DNA of 32,598 nucleotides. Origin: Anaerolineae bacterium. GTDB taxonomy: Bacteria > Chloroflexota > Anaerolineae > B4-G1 > DUEL01. The notes under the pieces are model-generated. The model did not search any database. It was not told the DNA's origin and was given only the letters and a program-made list of their open reading frames with translations. The DNA is taken from positions 1-32,598 of the forward strand of contig JAFGEI010000092.1 of assembly GCA_016931695.1 (NCBI GenBank), in the 5' to 3' direction. Positions 15,296-24,645 of this stretch are shown one piece after another; position 1 is the first letter of the stretch, and the number at the start of each line of letters is the position of its first letter. The position numbers were made by a program, and so were the translations under genes.

Positions 15296-15964
15296 GTGCC
15301 GGAAGAGAGTGGGGAACTCGCGGGGGGGCGGAGCGACCGGCTGGCGCACCTGCTGACCCTGCTGCTACTGGTCGCGTCGGGGGGAGTCGTTTTCGTCTAC
15401 CTGCTGATTGCCATCAACCCATTCACGCCGCTCAATCCCTTTCCCCCCGCGACCCCCACTGCAGTAGCCACGCGTTATGGCACGCCGACAGCAGTGGAAG
15501 GGACACCGACGGGAGAACGACCGCCAACCATCACGTCCCCCCACGCTGCCTTTGTCAGCCCCACGCCGCTGCGGCCGATCACCCCGACGGCAGCGCCGGG
15601 AGCGACGATGCCCTTCTCGGCCACCGTCCAGGTGGGACGGCAGGTAACAGTACTTGACTGTCGCCAGGCCATTCTGGCCGGCACGGTCGTCGACGCCGCG
15701 GGAGAACCGCTGATCGGCTACCCCGTTCACGTGTGGGGGCCCGGGGAGGACACGATCGCCGTCTCTGGCGACGCCCCGGCGCACGGCCCTTCCGGCTGGG
15801 AAGTGGCCAGCAGCGGGATGGAAACGGGAACATGGTACGTTCAACTTCACAGCTACAACGTCTACCGCGCTCATCCTCCCTTTTCCCCCTTTCCCACTGC
15901 GGTAGAGCATCCAATGTTGAAATGTGCCATTGTCGAGGTAAGTAGAGCAAGGAGGTTTCCGTGA
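15296..15964 (+). CDS. Paralogous membrane-anchored protein, C terminus encoded by an interspersed repeat
   Basis: This 222-residue protein repeats the layout of its upstream neighbour: one hydrophobic anchor (about 19-42, ending INPFTPLNPFPP, close to FNPFPPP in the neighbour), a Pro/Thr-rich stalk (45-105), then a small domain from LDCRQAILAGTVVDAAGEPLIGYPV. The start is a GTG at 15296 with AGGA about 8 nt upstream. The last residues, from PTAVEHPMLKCAIVEV onward, are encoded by a 49-bp sequence that recurs exactly, inverted, at 32508-32556. The natural end of the protein may therefore have been replaced by an inserted repeat. The cysteine in MLKC would match the final cysteine of the neighbour. 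It overlaps the next gene by 4 nt. Confidence 0.7.
   Translation: MPEESGELAGGRSDRLAHLLTLLLLVASGGVVFVYLLIAINPFTPLNPFPPATPTAVATRYGTPTAVEGTPTGERPPTITSPHAAFVSPTPLRPITPTAAPGATMPFSATVQVGRQVTVLDCRQAILAGTVVDAAGEPLIGYPVHVWGPGEDTIAVSGDAPAHGPSGWEVASSGMETGTWYVQLHSYNVYRAHPPFSPFPTAVEHPMLKCAIVEVSRARRFP
15893..15941 (+). repeat. 49-bp interspersed repeat, copy A (within a coding sequence)
   Basis: Identical over 49 bases to the reverse complement of 32508-32556, with a looser C/T-rich match extending about 20 bases further upstream. Copy A lies at the 3' end of the gene at 15296-15964. A short inverted pair CAATG/CATTG lies inside it. Confidence 0.85.
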
Positions 15965-16695
15965 GCCAGGCAAGAGTCAGCACAGGGATATCCGGATTGG
16001 ACAAGATGCTTCATGGCGGCCTGCTGCCAGGCTCTACGGTCCTGGTGCGCGGCGCGCCTGGTACCGGCAAAACGTCGCTGGCCATGCAGTTTCTCATCCA
16101 CGGCGCCGCCCATGCAAACGAGGTCGGGCTGCTGGTCACGTTCGAGGAATTTCCGGCCTCTCTCTACCGCGACGCCGTTTCCCTGGGATGGGACCTGGAG
16201 GCGTTGGAACGGGAAAAGAAACTGCACGTGATGTTTACCTCCCCTGAGGTCCTGTTGGCCGGGCTGGAGATTCCCGACAGCCCGCTCAACCGGCTGATCC
16301 AGGAGATGAACGTGCAGCGGTTGGTGCTGGACAGCATCACCCACTTTAACCGACTGGCCTCAGACGACCATAACTTGCGCCAGTTCTACACCCGAATTGG
16401 TAACAGCTTGCGGCGCGAGGGAATGACCAGCTTGCTGCTGGGGGAAGAGATGCGCAACGAGGCGGCCCGCGCCGACCGGGGAGGGCTCTCTTTTACCGTC
16501 GACACCATCCTCCTATTGCGCTACGTAGAAGTGGAAAGCACCATCCAGCGGGCCGTCGTCGTACTCAAGATGCGCGGTTCGGACCACGACAAGCAAATCC
16601 GGCGCTACGAAATCGCCGCGGGGGGGCTAGAGATTGGCGATGCCTTCGAGGGGCGTCACGACCTGCTCTATGGCATCTCGCACCGCTCTTCCTGA
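15961..16695 (+). CDS. Single-domain KaiC/RecA-like ATPase
   Basis: The 244-residue product contains one RecA-type ATPase domain of the KaiC/RadA-like group. It opens with STGISGLDKMLHGGLLPGS, then Walker A GAPGTGKTSLA (about residues 30-40) and a Walker B-like RLVLDSITHF near 119-128. The catalytic Glu region TFEEFP is near 60-65. KaiC itself has two such domains. Single-domain relatives occur widely in archaea and bacteria and are mostly of unknown function. The start is GTG 15961, with AAGGAGG (15949-15955) 5 nt upstream and a 4-nt overlap with the previous stop. It overlaps rsmI by 1 nt. No KaiA or KaiB gene is nearby, so a clock role is not implied. Confidence 0.83.
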   Translation: MSQARVSTGISGLDKMLHGGLLPGSTVLVRGAPGTGKTSLAMQFLIHGAAHANEVGLLVTFEEFPASLYRDAVSLGWDLEALEREKKLHVMFTSPEVLLAGLEIPDSPLNRLIQEMNVQRLVLDSITHFNRLASDDHNLRQFYTRIGNSLRREGMTSLLLGEEMRNEAARADRGGLSFTVDTILLLRYVEVESTIQRAVVVLKMRGSDHDKQIRRYEIAAGGLEIGDAFEGRHDLLYGISHRSS

Positions 16696-17537
16696 TGGGT
16701 ACGCTCTACCTGGTCGGCACGCCCATCGGCAACCTGGAGGACGTCACCCTGCGCGCGCTCCAGGTGCTAGAGCACGTCCCATTGATTGCCGCTGAGGATA
16801 CCCGCTGCGCCCGCGTGCTGCTGGACCACCACGGCATCGCGACGCCGCTGACCAGCTACTTTGAAGGCAACAAGCTGCGCAAGCTCGAGACCGTACTCGC
16901 GGCCCTGGAAACGGGCGACGTGGCCCTGATCTCGGAGGCCGGGATGCCGGGCCTGTCTGACCCCGGTTACGAGTTGGTCCGGGCAGCCGTGGCGCGGAAC
17001 TATGCCGTCGTTCCGATCCCGGGCCCTTCGGCGCCGATCGCTGCGCTGGTCGCCTCCGGCCTGCCAACTGACCGCTTCCTCTATCTGGGCTTTCTCCCCC
17101 GCCAACGCAGCCAGCGCCTGGCTCTGCTGCAGCAGGTGGCACGATTCCCCTGGACGCTGGTCGCGTTCGAGACCCCGCACCGGCTGCTGGACGCATTGCA
17201 CGATCTGGCTGCGGCGTTGGGCCCACAACGCCCGCTGGCCGTCTGCCGGGAGCTGACCAAGCACTTTGAAGAGATCTGGCGCGGGACCATCGCCGGCGCC
17301 GGCGATTACTTTGGCCAACAAGGAACGCGGGGCGAGTTTACGCTGGTCATTGGCGGGGCCGAACCCGAGGCGGCGCAGTGGGACGAAGAGCAGGTGCGGG
17401 CGGCGCTGGTGGAGCAGCTCTCGCACGGGCAATCGCTCTCCCAGGCAGCCCGGCAGGTGGCGGCGCTCTCGGGCTGGCAGCGGCGAGCGGTGTACGAATT
17501 GGGACTGGAAGAGCGACGGCGGCGGGTTGCGCCGTGA
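16695..17537 (+). CDS. rsmI: 16S rRNA (cytidine-1402 2'-O)-methyltransferase RsmI
   Basis: RsmI adds the 2'-O-methyl group to C1402 in the 16S rRNA decoding centre using S-adenosylmethionine. The 280-residue protein has the tetrapyrrole-methylase fold signatures: LVGTPIGNLEDVTLRAL at the N terminus, AAEDTR near residues 33-38, SEAGMPGLSDPG near 77-88, and PIPGPSAPIAAL. The RELTKHFEEIWRGT block follows. Length is normal. The ATG shares one base with the stop of the KaiC-like gene, indicating tight coupling. The next gene follows after 16 nt. Confidence 0.96.
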   Translation: MGTLYLVGTPIGNLEDVTLRALQVLEHVPLIAAEDTRCARVLLDHHGIATPLTSYFEGNKLRKLETVLAALETGDVALISEAGMPGLSDPGYELVRAAVARNYAVVPIPGPSAPIAALVASGLPTDRFLYLGFLPRQRSQRLALLQQVARFPWTLVAFETPHRLLDALHDLAAALGPQRPLAVCRELTKHFEEIWRGTIAGAGDYFGQQGTRGEFTLVIGGAEPEAAQWDEEQVRAALVEQLSHGQSLSQAARQVAALSGWQRRAVYELGLEERRRRVAP

Positions 17538-17553
17538 CGCGAGGAGAAGTAAA

Positions 17554-18618
17554 TTGGTTTTGGACGACTTGACGCAGTACGACAACCTGGATGTGGGGAA
17601 AATGCACCAGTTGATCGCGGATTTGCCGCGCCAGTGTCGCAGTGCCTGGCTGCAGGCCCAAGACCTGTCCTTGCCCGCGTCCTATCGCGACGTGCGGCGG
17701 GTGGTCGTCCTGGGAATGGGGGGATCGGCCATCGGCGGGGCGCTCCTGGCTGGCCTGGTGCACGGTCGATGCCCGCTGCCCATCCTCTCCGTCGCGGGGT
17801 ACGCGCTGCCGGCCTATGCCGATTCCGACAGCCTGGTCATCGCTTCCAGCTATTCGGGCAACACCGAGGAAACGCTGGCAGCCCTGGCGCAGGCAAAAGA
17901 ACAGGGCTGCCGCCTGCTGGCGGTGACGACGGGCGGGCAGTTGGCCGTGCAGGCGGAAAAGGACGGTTTCCCGCTGCTCCGCTTTCACTATTCGTCCCCT
18001 CCCCGCGCGGCACTCGGTTACTCCTTTACCCTCTTGCTGGGCGTCTTGCAGCAGATGGGATTTCTCCGCGACGACGATGCCAACGTGGAAGAAGCGGCAG
18101 CGGTGATGGAAGCGTGGCAGCACGACCTGGCGCCGGCAGCGGCGCAGCCGGACAACCCGGCCAAGCAGCTTGCCGTCCGGCTGCGGGGCCGGCTGCCAGT
18201 AGTCTATGGAGCGGGCTTTTTGTCCGCCGTCGCCCGGCGGTGGAAAGGCCAGTTCAACGAGAACGCCAAGCAGTGGGCCTTTTGGGAGGAAATGCCAGAG
18301 CTAAATCACAACGCCGTCGTGGGGTACGGGCAACCCGGTCCGGTTCGCGGCCGGGTCACTGTGCTCTGCCTGCGTTCTCCCCTCGATCACCCGCGCATCC
18401 AGGCCCGCTGGGCAGCCACGCAAGAGTTATTGGAACGGGAAAAGGTGACCACGGAGACGGTGTGGGGGCGGGGAACCCGTCCCCTGGCGCAGATGCTCTC
18501 GCTGATCCATTTCGGCGATTACGTCAGCTTCTACCTGGCGCTGCTCAACGGCGTCGACCCGACGCCGGTCGAGGCCATCCGCTGGCTCAAGCAACGCGTG
18601 GCAGAGAAGCAGTTGTAG
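17554..18618 (+). CDS. Bifunctional phosphoglucose/phosphomannose isomerase
   Basis: Enzymes of this SIS-domain family interconvert fructose-6-phosphate with glucose-6-phosphate and mannose-6-phosphate. The 354-residue product has the SIS motifs VVVLGMGGSAIGGALLAGL (about residues 49-67) and SSYSGNTEETL near 106-116. It also has the NENAKQWAFWEEMPELNHN segment near 238-256 that carries the catalytic Glu/His of the family. The start is read as TTG 17554 because GAGGAG (17541-17546) is 7 nt upstream and no ATG or GTG lies nearby with a ribosome site. Longer in-frame sequence from 17266 overlaps rsmI in another frame. The stop codon lies inside the terminator hairpin. Confidence 0.9.
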   Translation: MVLDDLTQYDNLDVGKMHQLIADLPRQCRSAWLQAQDLSLPASYRDVRRVVVLGMGGSAIGGALLAGLVHGRCPLPILSVAGYALPAYADSDSLVIASSYSGNTEETLAALAQAKEQGCRLLAVTTGGQLAVQAEKDGFPLLRFHYSSPPRAALGYSFTLLLGVLQQMGFLRDDDANVEEAAAVMEAWQHDLAPAAAQPDNPAKQLAVRLRGRLPVVYGAGFLSAVARRWKGQFNENAKQWAFWEEMPELNHNAVVGYGQPGPVRGRVTVLCLRSPLDHPRIQARWAATQELLEREKVTTETVWGRGTRPLAQMLSLIHFGDYVSFYLALLNGVDPTPVEAIRWLKQRVAEKQL

Positions 18619-18647
18619 CAGATCACGCTTGAAGCGTGACCTGCTAC
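18615..18647. terminator. Bidirectional hairpin between convergent genes
   Basis: GTAGCAG-A-TCACGCTT and AAGCGTGA-C-CTGCTAC pair over 15 bp with one A/C mismatch and a minimal loop. The stem includes the isomerase stop codon (TAG 18616-18618). The convergent ABC ATPase ends at 18652. There is no long U-run on either side, so it may act as a stable 3' barrier for both transcripts. Confidence 0.65.
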
Positions 18648-18651
18648 ATAA

Positions 18652-19752
<1,101 letters not shown>

Positions 19753-19832
19753 AGCTGATCTACTCCTTCTGAATTTTTTGGGCGTCCTTTCCCACGGCAG
19801 CCAGGAAACACCCGCGCGGGCGACCCGCTTCG

Positions 19833-20585
19833 TTACGCCAATACAACATTGACCCCCATTTCGGTCAGGTCCCACAGGGAAGCGGAATCCGCCTCGCGCG
19901 CGCTGACGACGGTCTCGATGTCGGAGGCGGGGCCGATCAAGACCGCCGCCACGCGTCCCACCCGCTCCGGCACGACCAGGGCAATCGTCTGCGCTCCCAT
20001 CTCGAGCAGCAAGCGGCTGATTTCGGCCTGGGGGAGGCTGTCGTCGGTGAGACCGGCCATGGCGCTGACCCCGCTGAGCTCAAGAAAGACGCGGTCGGCG
20101 CGCAGGTTCTCCAGCGCAGCCAGCGCCAGTTGGCCGGTCAACCCCTGTTCCTGCCGCTCCAACTGGCCGCCGGTGAGGATGAGGGTGTGGTAGCCTTGCT
20201 CTACCACCTGGCGGGCCACGGCGAGGCTGTTGGTGACAATCGCCAGGCGCTCCCGGCCGGCCAGCGCCCGGGCCACTTCTACGGCAAGCGGGCCAGGGCC
20301 GAGGAATATCGTCTCCCCATCCTGCACCAGGGCGGCGGCGGCGCGCCCGATGCGCGCAAAGACGGGATCCGCCGCGGGGGAGAAAACCCGCTCGCCGGCG
20401 GCAACCGCGCCGCCCCGCACCCGGCGCGCCAGCCCCTGCGCCGCCACCCACCTCAGGTCGCGCCGGATGGTGGGGGCGGAAACCCCCCAGAGGCTTTCCA
20501 GCTCGTCGACCTGGACCGCTCCGCTCTGCTCCAACTGGCGGATGATCTCTGCCCGGCGCCGCGCGGTCGTGGCCCTCTTTTCCAT
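19833..20585 (-). CDS. DeoR-family transcriptional regulator
   Basis: The 250-residue regulator has an N-terminal winged helix-turn-helix (about residues 9-60, VQVDELESLWGVSAPTIRRDLRWV) and the C-terminal DeoR sensor domain related to sugar-phosphate isomerases (LVQDGETIFLGPGPLAVEVARAL, AIVTNSLAVA, LTGGQLERQEQG). Such regulators respond to phosphorylated sugars. The start at 20585 is chosen because it gives a normal N terminus and sits 6 nt after a consensus -10. An extension to 20636 would run through that promoter. A 20-bp inverted repeat spans the -10 and start codon, suggesting autoregulation. The sugar ABC ATPase downstream on the same strand is the likely co-transcribed target. Confidence 0.9.
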   Translation of the reverse strand: MEKRATTARRRAEIIRQLEQSGAVQVDELESLWGVSAPTIRRDLRWVAAQGLARRVRGGAVAAGERVFSPAADPVFARIGRAAAALVQDGETIFLGPGPLAVEVARALAGRERLAIVTNSLAVARQVVEQGYHTLILTGGQLERQEQGLTGQLALAALENLRADRVFLELSGVSAMAGLTDDSLPQAEISRLLLEMGAQTIALVVPERVGRVAAVLIGPASDIETVVSAREADSASLWDLTEMGVNVVLA

Positions 20586-20603
20586 ACGGAAATTATACCG
20601 TAT
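20584..20603 (-). promoter_or_regulatory. Putative operator overlapping -10 and start codon of the DeoR gene
   Basis: ATACGG and CCGTAT are perfect 6-bp inverted arms around an 8-base A/T spacer. The site covers the -10 hexamer and the first base pairs of the start codon, an ideal position for repression. That the DeoR-type protein binds it is inference. Confidence 0.55.
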
Positions 20604-20620
20604 CCGATTCTTCTTGTCAA
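20592..20620 (-). promoter_or_regulatory. Consensus promoter of the DeoR gene, probably leaderless
   Basis: On the minus strand, TTGACA (20620-20615), a 17-nt spacer and TATAAT (20597-20592) are perfect consensus hexamers. Only TTCCGT separates the -10 from the ATG, so transcription should start at or within a base or two of the start codon. There is no room for a ribosome-binding site. Confidence 0.8.
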
Positions 20621-20719
20621 CTTTTTGATCGGGCAACGACCGTTTCGTTTCGATTCTTGAGGGTGCCAGGCGCCGCTGTTCTTTCTAACCCGACATTGTC
20701 TCGATCGTCCTCCTGGCGC

Positions 20720-20746
20720 AACTGTTCAGCGGGTCGCCTCTGGATG
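20720..20746. repeat. Left-end fragment of the MITE-like element
   Basis: 27 bases match the left terminus of the 6572-6705 element (from its AACTGCTCAG onward) with four substitutions. It lies in the 355-nt gap between the divergent DeoR and beta-lactamase-like genes. The rest of that gap holds the promoters listed here and nothing else recognisable. Confidence 0.6.
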
Positions 20747-20817
20747 CAAGTCCGGACTGAGGGCGCCACAAAGATTCGCCGTTCACCGCCCAGGCGGTTC
20801 CGGCGGGTTTTCCTGAC

Positions 20818-20846
20818 TTGCCAAAATCGCGCAAAGCGGCGACAAT
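20818..20846 (+). promoter_or_regulatory. Candidate promoter for the beta-lactamase-like gene
   Basis: TTGCCA (20818-20823), a 17-nt spacer and GACAAT (20841-20846) lie about 95 nt before the GTG at 20941. The -10 deviates at its first base, so the call is tentative. Confidence 0.35.
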
Positions 20847-20940
20847 AGCGCCGTGACCCGCTTTGTGATGCTAACGCGCCGGGATGCACAAAGCTGGCTC
20901 TCACGACATCGCGTTGCCCATTGGAATAGGGAGGTGTATT

Positions 20941-22368
20941 GTGCGTCGATGGAGCATCGGAGCAATCATTTCCGTTCTCGTCATCCTGGGAAGCCTGCTG
21001 GCTTTCACGTTCTGGCAGTACCTCGGTTTTCGGACCAGCCTGGAGACGCTGCCAGCCGGCGTCACAGTAGCCGGGCTGGACGTCAGCGGCATGACGGTGG
21101 ATCAAGCGCTGTCTGCGCTGCAGGCCGCTTTCGCCCAGCCGGTTCAGCTCGACTACCAGGAGCAGGCGCTGGCCCTGACCCCCGAGAGCGTGGCTTTCCA
21201 GTTCGACTTGCCGGCAACGCAGACCGCTATCGAGAGTGCACTGGCTGGCCGGAACAGCCTGGAAGGATTTTTGACCTATCTCCTGCGCCGTCCAACCGAA
21301 CCGGTCGCCATCCAGGTGGTCGCCGATTATTCCCCCGACCGCCTGGATGGATTTCTGAGCCGCGTCTCGCAACAATACGATCATCCACCCATTCCGCCGG
21401 TTCCCCTGCCTGCCGCGCTGACCTTTCGGGCTGGCCAGGCGGGCTACGAGCTGGATTTCGAAGCCTCGCGCCAGGCCGTCGTCGCCGCCCTCTTCTCCGC
21501 CACGAGCCGCTATGCGCGACTGGTGGTCACGCGGGAAGAAGCGCCCGGCCTGGAAGCGGAGCAGTTGGAAGCAATGTTTGACTCGCTGCTGGGAAGTTTC
21601 GACGGCATCGCCAGCATCTTTGTCAAAGACATGCAGACTGGCACAGAGATCACGATCAACCCCGAGGTAGCCTATGCCGGGATGAGCGTGATCAAAATCG
21701 CCATCATGGTCGAGGCATATCGCGCCTTGAGCGAGACGCCCTCCATCGACGAAACCCGCCTGCTCTCCGAGACGATGACGCTGAGTGGAAACTTTACCGC
21801 GAACTTGCTGCTGCAAGAGGTCATTGGCCGCGGCGATGCGTATCAGGGAGTGGAGAACCTGACCGCCTCAATGCAGTACCTGGGACTGATCAACACGTTT
21901 ATGGCCGCGCCCTACGACGAAGAAATCATCCCCCCGACGATCATCACGCCGGCAAACTCGCGCACCGACTTGAACACCCAGCCCGATCCCTACATGCAAA
22001 CCACCGCCCAGGATATCGGGTTGTTGCTCGAGATGATCTACCAATGTCAGCACGGAGGGGGAGCGCTGTTGGCCGCTTATCCCGACGCCTTTACACCCCA
22101 AGAATGCCAGCAGATGCTGGACATGATGGTCCAAAACGAAATCGACACGCTGATTGAATCGGGGCTGCCGCCGGACACGCCGGTGGCCCACAAACACGGT
22201 TGGATCGGGGACACCCACTCAGACGCCGGGCTCGTCTTTTCGCCCGACGGCGATTTTGTGCTGGTGATCTTTCTTTATCACCCCGATTGGCTAGAGTGGG
22301 AAATATCCAGCGCCCTGATCGCCGATCTCTCCGCCGCGACGTACAACTATTTTAACCCGGCCGAATAA
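20941..22368 (+). CDS. Membrane-anchored class A beta-lactamase-like serine hydrolase
   Basis: The 475-residue protein has an N-terminal membrane anchor (about 5-28), a PG_binding_4/YoaR-like region (LPAGVTVAGLDVSGMTVDQALSAL, about 37-60 and beyond), and a C-terminal Beta-lactamase2-type domain. Active-site motifs are present: S249-V-I-K252 (SxxK), S282-G-N284 (SDN equivalent) and K418-H-G420 (KTG equivalent). The enzyme should therefore be an active acyl-serine hydrolase facing outward. Whether it destroys beta-lactams or acts on peptidoglycan is open. The cell-wall-binding region favours a wall role. The start is GTG 20941 with GGGAGG 6-7 nt upstream. Sequence from 20884 would add 19 residues with no ribosome site. 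Confidence 0.85.
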   Translation: MRRWSIGAIISVLVILGSLLAFTFWQYLGFRTSLETLPAGVTVAGLDVSGMTVDQALSALQAAFAQPVQLDYQEQALALTPESVAFQFDLPATQTAIESALAGRNSLEGFLTYLLRRPTEPVAIQVVADYSPDRLDGFLSRVSQQYDHPPIPPVPLPAALTFRAGQAGYELDFEASRQAVVAALFSATSRYARLVVTREEAPGLEAEQLEAMFDSLLGSFDGIASIFVKDMQTGTEITINPEVAYAGMSVIKIAIMVEAYRALSETPSIDETRLLSETMTLSGNFTANLLLQEVIGRGDAYQGVENLTASMQYLGLINTFMAAPYDEEIIPPTIITPANSRTDLNTQPDPYMQTTAQDIGLLLEMIYQCQHGGGALLAAYPDAFTPQECQQMLDMMVQNEIDTLIESGLPPDTPVAHKHGWIGDTHSDAGLVFSPDGDFVLVIFLYHPDWLEWEISSALIADLSAATYNYFNPAE

Positions 22369-22421
22369 GCTTGCGGCCTTTTTTCGGCTTACTGCTCCAC
22401 CAGCCCTTGGGAAGCGGGCAG

Positions 22422-22486
22422 CCACATTGCAGCTCGAACGTCAATGTGGACGCGGTTCGGCGCGGACCGTGGTCCGCGCCGAACCG
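22422..22486. repeat. Two adjacent palindromes between convergent genes
   Basis: CCACATTG (22422-22429) pairs with CAATGTGG (22442-22449) around a 12-nt loop. Just after it, 22453-22486 is a perfect palindrome with 16-bp arms and a GT centre. They fill most of the 131-nt gap between the convergent beta-lactamase-like gene and scpB. They may terminate both transcripts, or the second may be a REP-like repeat. Confidence 0.65.
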
Positions 22487-22499
22487 GCAGGGTGAACCG

Positions 22500-23048
<549 letters not shown>

Positions 23049-23049
23049 C

Positions 23050-23628
23050 CTACTCGCTTCCCGGCCTGCTGCGGGCGGCAGGGGGGGTCGGTTGAGCCTG
23101 CAGGTGGACCTTGGGAGGTTGGGCGAGATTGACGCCCACCTTTTCTTCCACCACCTCGCGAACCAGGTCCACCACCTGGGCCGCCCGGCCGGGCACGTTG
23201 ACGTCCCCGGCGGTTTCCACGTCCAGCTCGACCATCACCCCACCCTTGCGGGAAGAGACGCGCGAGCGGGTGCGCAGCACGCCGGGCAGTTGATCGACGG
23301 CGTAGGCAATGTGATCGCCCACGGTCTTGAGGCTGACCTCGACCTCGCCGCCGTCGACCCCGCCCATGCGCACCGTCCTGGCGCGCGGGCGGCGGAGTTC
23401 GAGGATGAGCAACAGGATGCCGACGAACAGCCAGACCAGGCTCAAGACCACGCCCACGGCAACGCGCAGTAATGGCTGCGGCATGATCTCCTCCAACAAG
23501 TCCGCCGCGTTTTGCAACCACTCCCCCGTCACCCGCGTGGTCGCGACGGGGCCGACAGAGACGACGATGCAGACTACTGTGAGCGTCAATACTGCCAAAA
23601 CGACCAGAATCCGGTTGAGAGCGTTCAT
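23050..23628 (-). CDS. AmaP-like membrane protein (alkaline-shock membrane-anchor type)
   Basis: The 192-residue protein has two hydrophobic segments (about 5-28 and 55-77). A cytoplasmic Asp23/AmaP-like domain follows (VEVSLKTVGDHIAYAVDQLPGVLRTRSRVSSRKGGVMVELDVETAGDVNVPGRAAQVVDLVREVVEEKVGV) and then a Pro-rich tail. AmaP anchors Asp23 at the membrane in Gram-positive bacteria; a similar role here is inferred. Two adjacent ATGs occur. The inner one at 23628 sits better behind AAGGAGG. It is separated from scpB by one base, so the two are translated together. Confidence 0.7.
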   Translation of the reverse strand: MNALNRILVVLAVLTLTVVCIVVSVGPVATTRVTGEWLQNAADLLEEIMPQPLLRVAVGVVLSLVWLFVGILLLILELRRPRARTVRMGGVDGGEVEVSLKTVGDHIAYAVDQLPGVLRTRSRVSSRKGGVMVELDVETAGDVNVPGRAAQVVDLVREVVEEKVGVNLAQPPKVHLQAQPTPPAARSRPGSE

Positions 23629-23747
23629 CATTCCTCCTTCCCAGGTCATTGTTCATCCCGGCGCCGCCCCGATCCAACAGATCAAGGATCAGCACCGGGC
23701 TGCTGCCCCCCACGATATGGAGAGCGACAAGTTGCTGCCAGGTTCCT

Positions 23748-23776
23748 ATCTTAGCGCGCAATGGTTCGATTGTCAA
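23748..23776 (-). promoter_or_regulatory. Promoter of the amaP-like/scpB operon
   Basis: On the minus strand, TTGACA (23776-23771), a 17-nt spacer and TAAGAT (23753-23748) lie about 120 nt before the ATG at 23628. The leader would be about 110 nt. Confidence 0.65.
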
Positions 23777-23792
23777 CTCTCTGCCACCCGAC

Positions 23793-23821
23793 TTGCCATC
23801 CCCCCTCACCCGCGTTATAAT
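23793..23821 (+). promoter_or_regulatory. Promoter of fhaA, nearly leaderless
   Basis: TTGCCA (23793-23798), a 17-nt spacer and TATAAT (23816-23821) precede the ATG at 23830 by only 8 nt. Transcription should begin within a few bases of the start codon. It diverges from the amaP-like promoter, the two -35 elements being 16 nt apart. Confidence 0.65.
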
Positions 23822-23829
23822 CCGGCCCA

Positions 23830-24642
23830 ATGAACCAAATCGACCGCTTCGAAGCTCTGGCAAAACGCCTGGTAGAGGGGACGTTCACCCGGTTGTTTGC
23901 AAGCTGTCTTCACCCCCTGGAGGTCGCCACCCACCTCGCCCGCGCCATGGAGGATCACCAGGTCACTGCAGCGGACGGCGCGCCTCTCGCCCCTACCCAC
24001 TATTGGATCTATGTCCATCCCCAGGATTTTGCGCTCCTGGCCAACGAGCGGCCCAGCCTGTCGGACGAACTGCAGACCCACGTCTGCCAGCTCGCCCGGG
24101 AAGCGGGACTGACCCTCACCGCCCCCCCGTCCGTGGCCGTAGAACCGCTGTCAGCCGTCACCCTCCATTCCGTCCACGTCGAGGCCCGCTGGCAGCCGTC
24201 CGAGCCAGAGCTGGGCGCGACGCGCGAGATGACCGGTGGCGAACAGAAGGCGATCCAATCCCAACTGGTCGAGCCGCCGCCGGAAAAGCCGTTCCTCATC
24301 GTCGGCGGCGAGCGGCACGTGGCGGTCGAGCAGCCGGTCATCAGCCTGGGCCGGGCGCTGGATAACGACATCATCCTGGAAGACAGCCGGGTCTCTCGCC
24401 ACCACGCCCAGCTTCGCCGCCGCTACGGGCGCTATGTGCTTTACGACGTCGGCAGCTCTGGCGGGACGACGATCAACGGCTATTCGGTCCAGGAATGTGT
24501 CCTTCAGCCGGGCGACGTCATCTCCCTGGCCGGGGTCGAGGTTATCTACGGCGAGGACGTCCCCGGCCCTTCCCCCGGCTGCAAAGAAGGGGATACGTCA
24601 GAGATCGACTCGGACTCTCCTGCCACCGGGGCCGAGGGGTAG
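23830..24642 (+). CDS. FhaA-like protein: DUF3662 plus FHA domain
   Basis: The 270-residue cytoplasmic protein has an N-terminal DUF3662/FhaA domain (about 1-105, MNQIDRFEALAKRLVEGTFTRLFA through HYWIYVHPQDF). A variable linker leads to a C-terminal FHA phosphothreonine-binding domain (about 155-245) with the GR...SR-x-H...G...NG pattern (ISLGRALDNDIIL, SRVSRHHAQ, GTTINGY). In actinobacteria FhaA binds phosphorylated MviN and regulates wall synthesis. No Ser/Thr kinase gene is in the window. It is followed after 3 nt by the FhaB-like gene. Confidence 0.9.
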   Translation: MNQIDRFEALAKRLVEGTFTRLFASCLHPLEVATHLARAMEDHQVTAADGAPLAPTHYWIYVHPQDFALLANERPSLSDELQTHVCQLAREAGLTLTAPPSVAVEPLSAVTLHSVHVEARWQPSEPELGATREMTGGEQKAIQSQLVEPPPEKPFLIVGGERHVAVEQPVISLGRALDNDIILEDSRVSRHHAQLRRRYGRYVLYDVGSSGGTTINGYSVQECVLQPGDVISLAGVEVIYGEDVPGPSPGCKEGDTSEIDSDSPATGAEG

Positions 24643-24645
24643 CGC

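Noticed and set aside
15961-16695. Circadian clock system (KaiC)
   Set aside because: Only one ATPase domain is present and there is no kaiA or kaiB nearby; single-domain relatives are common and have other roles.
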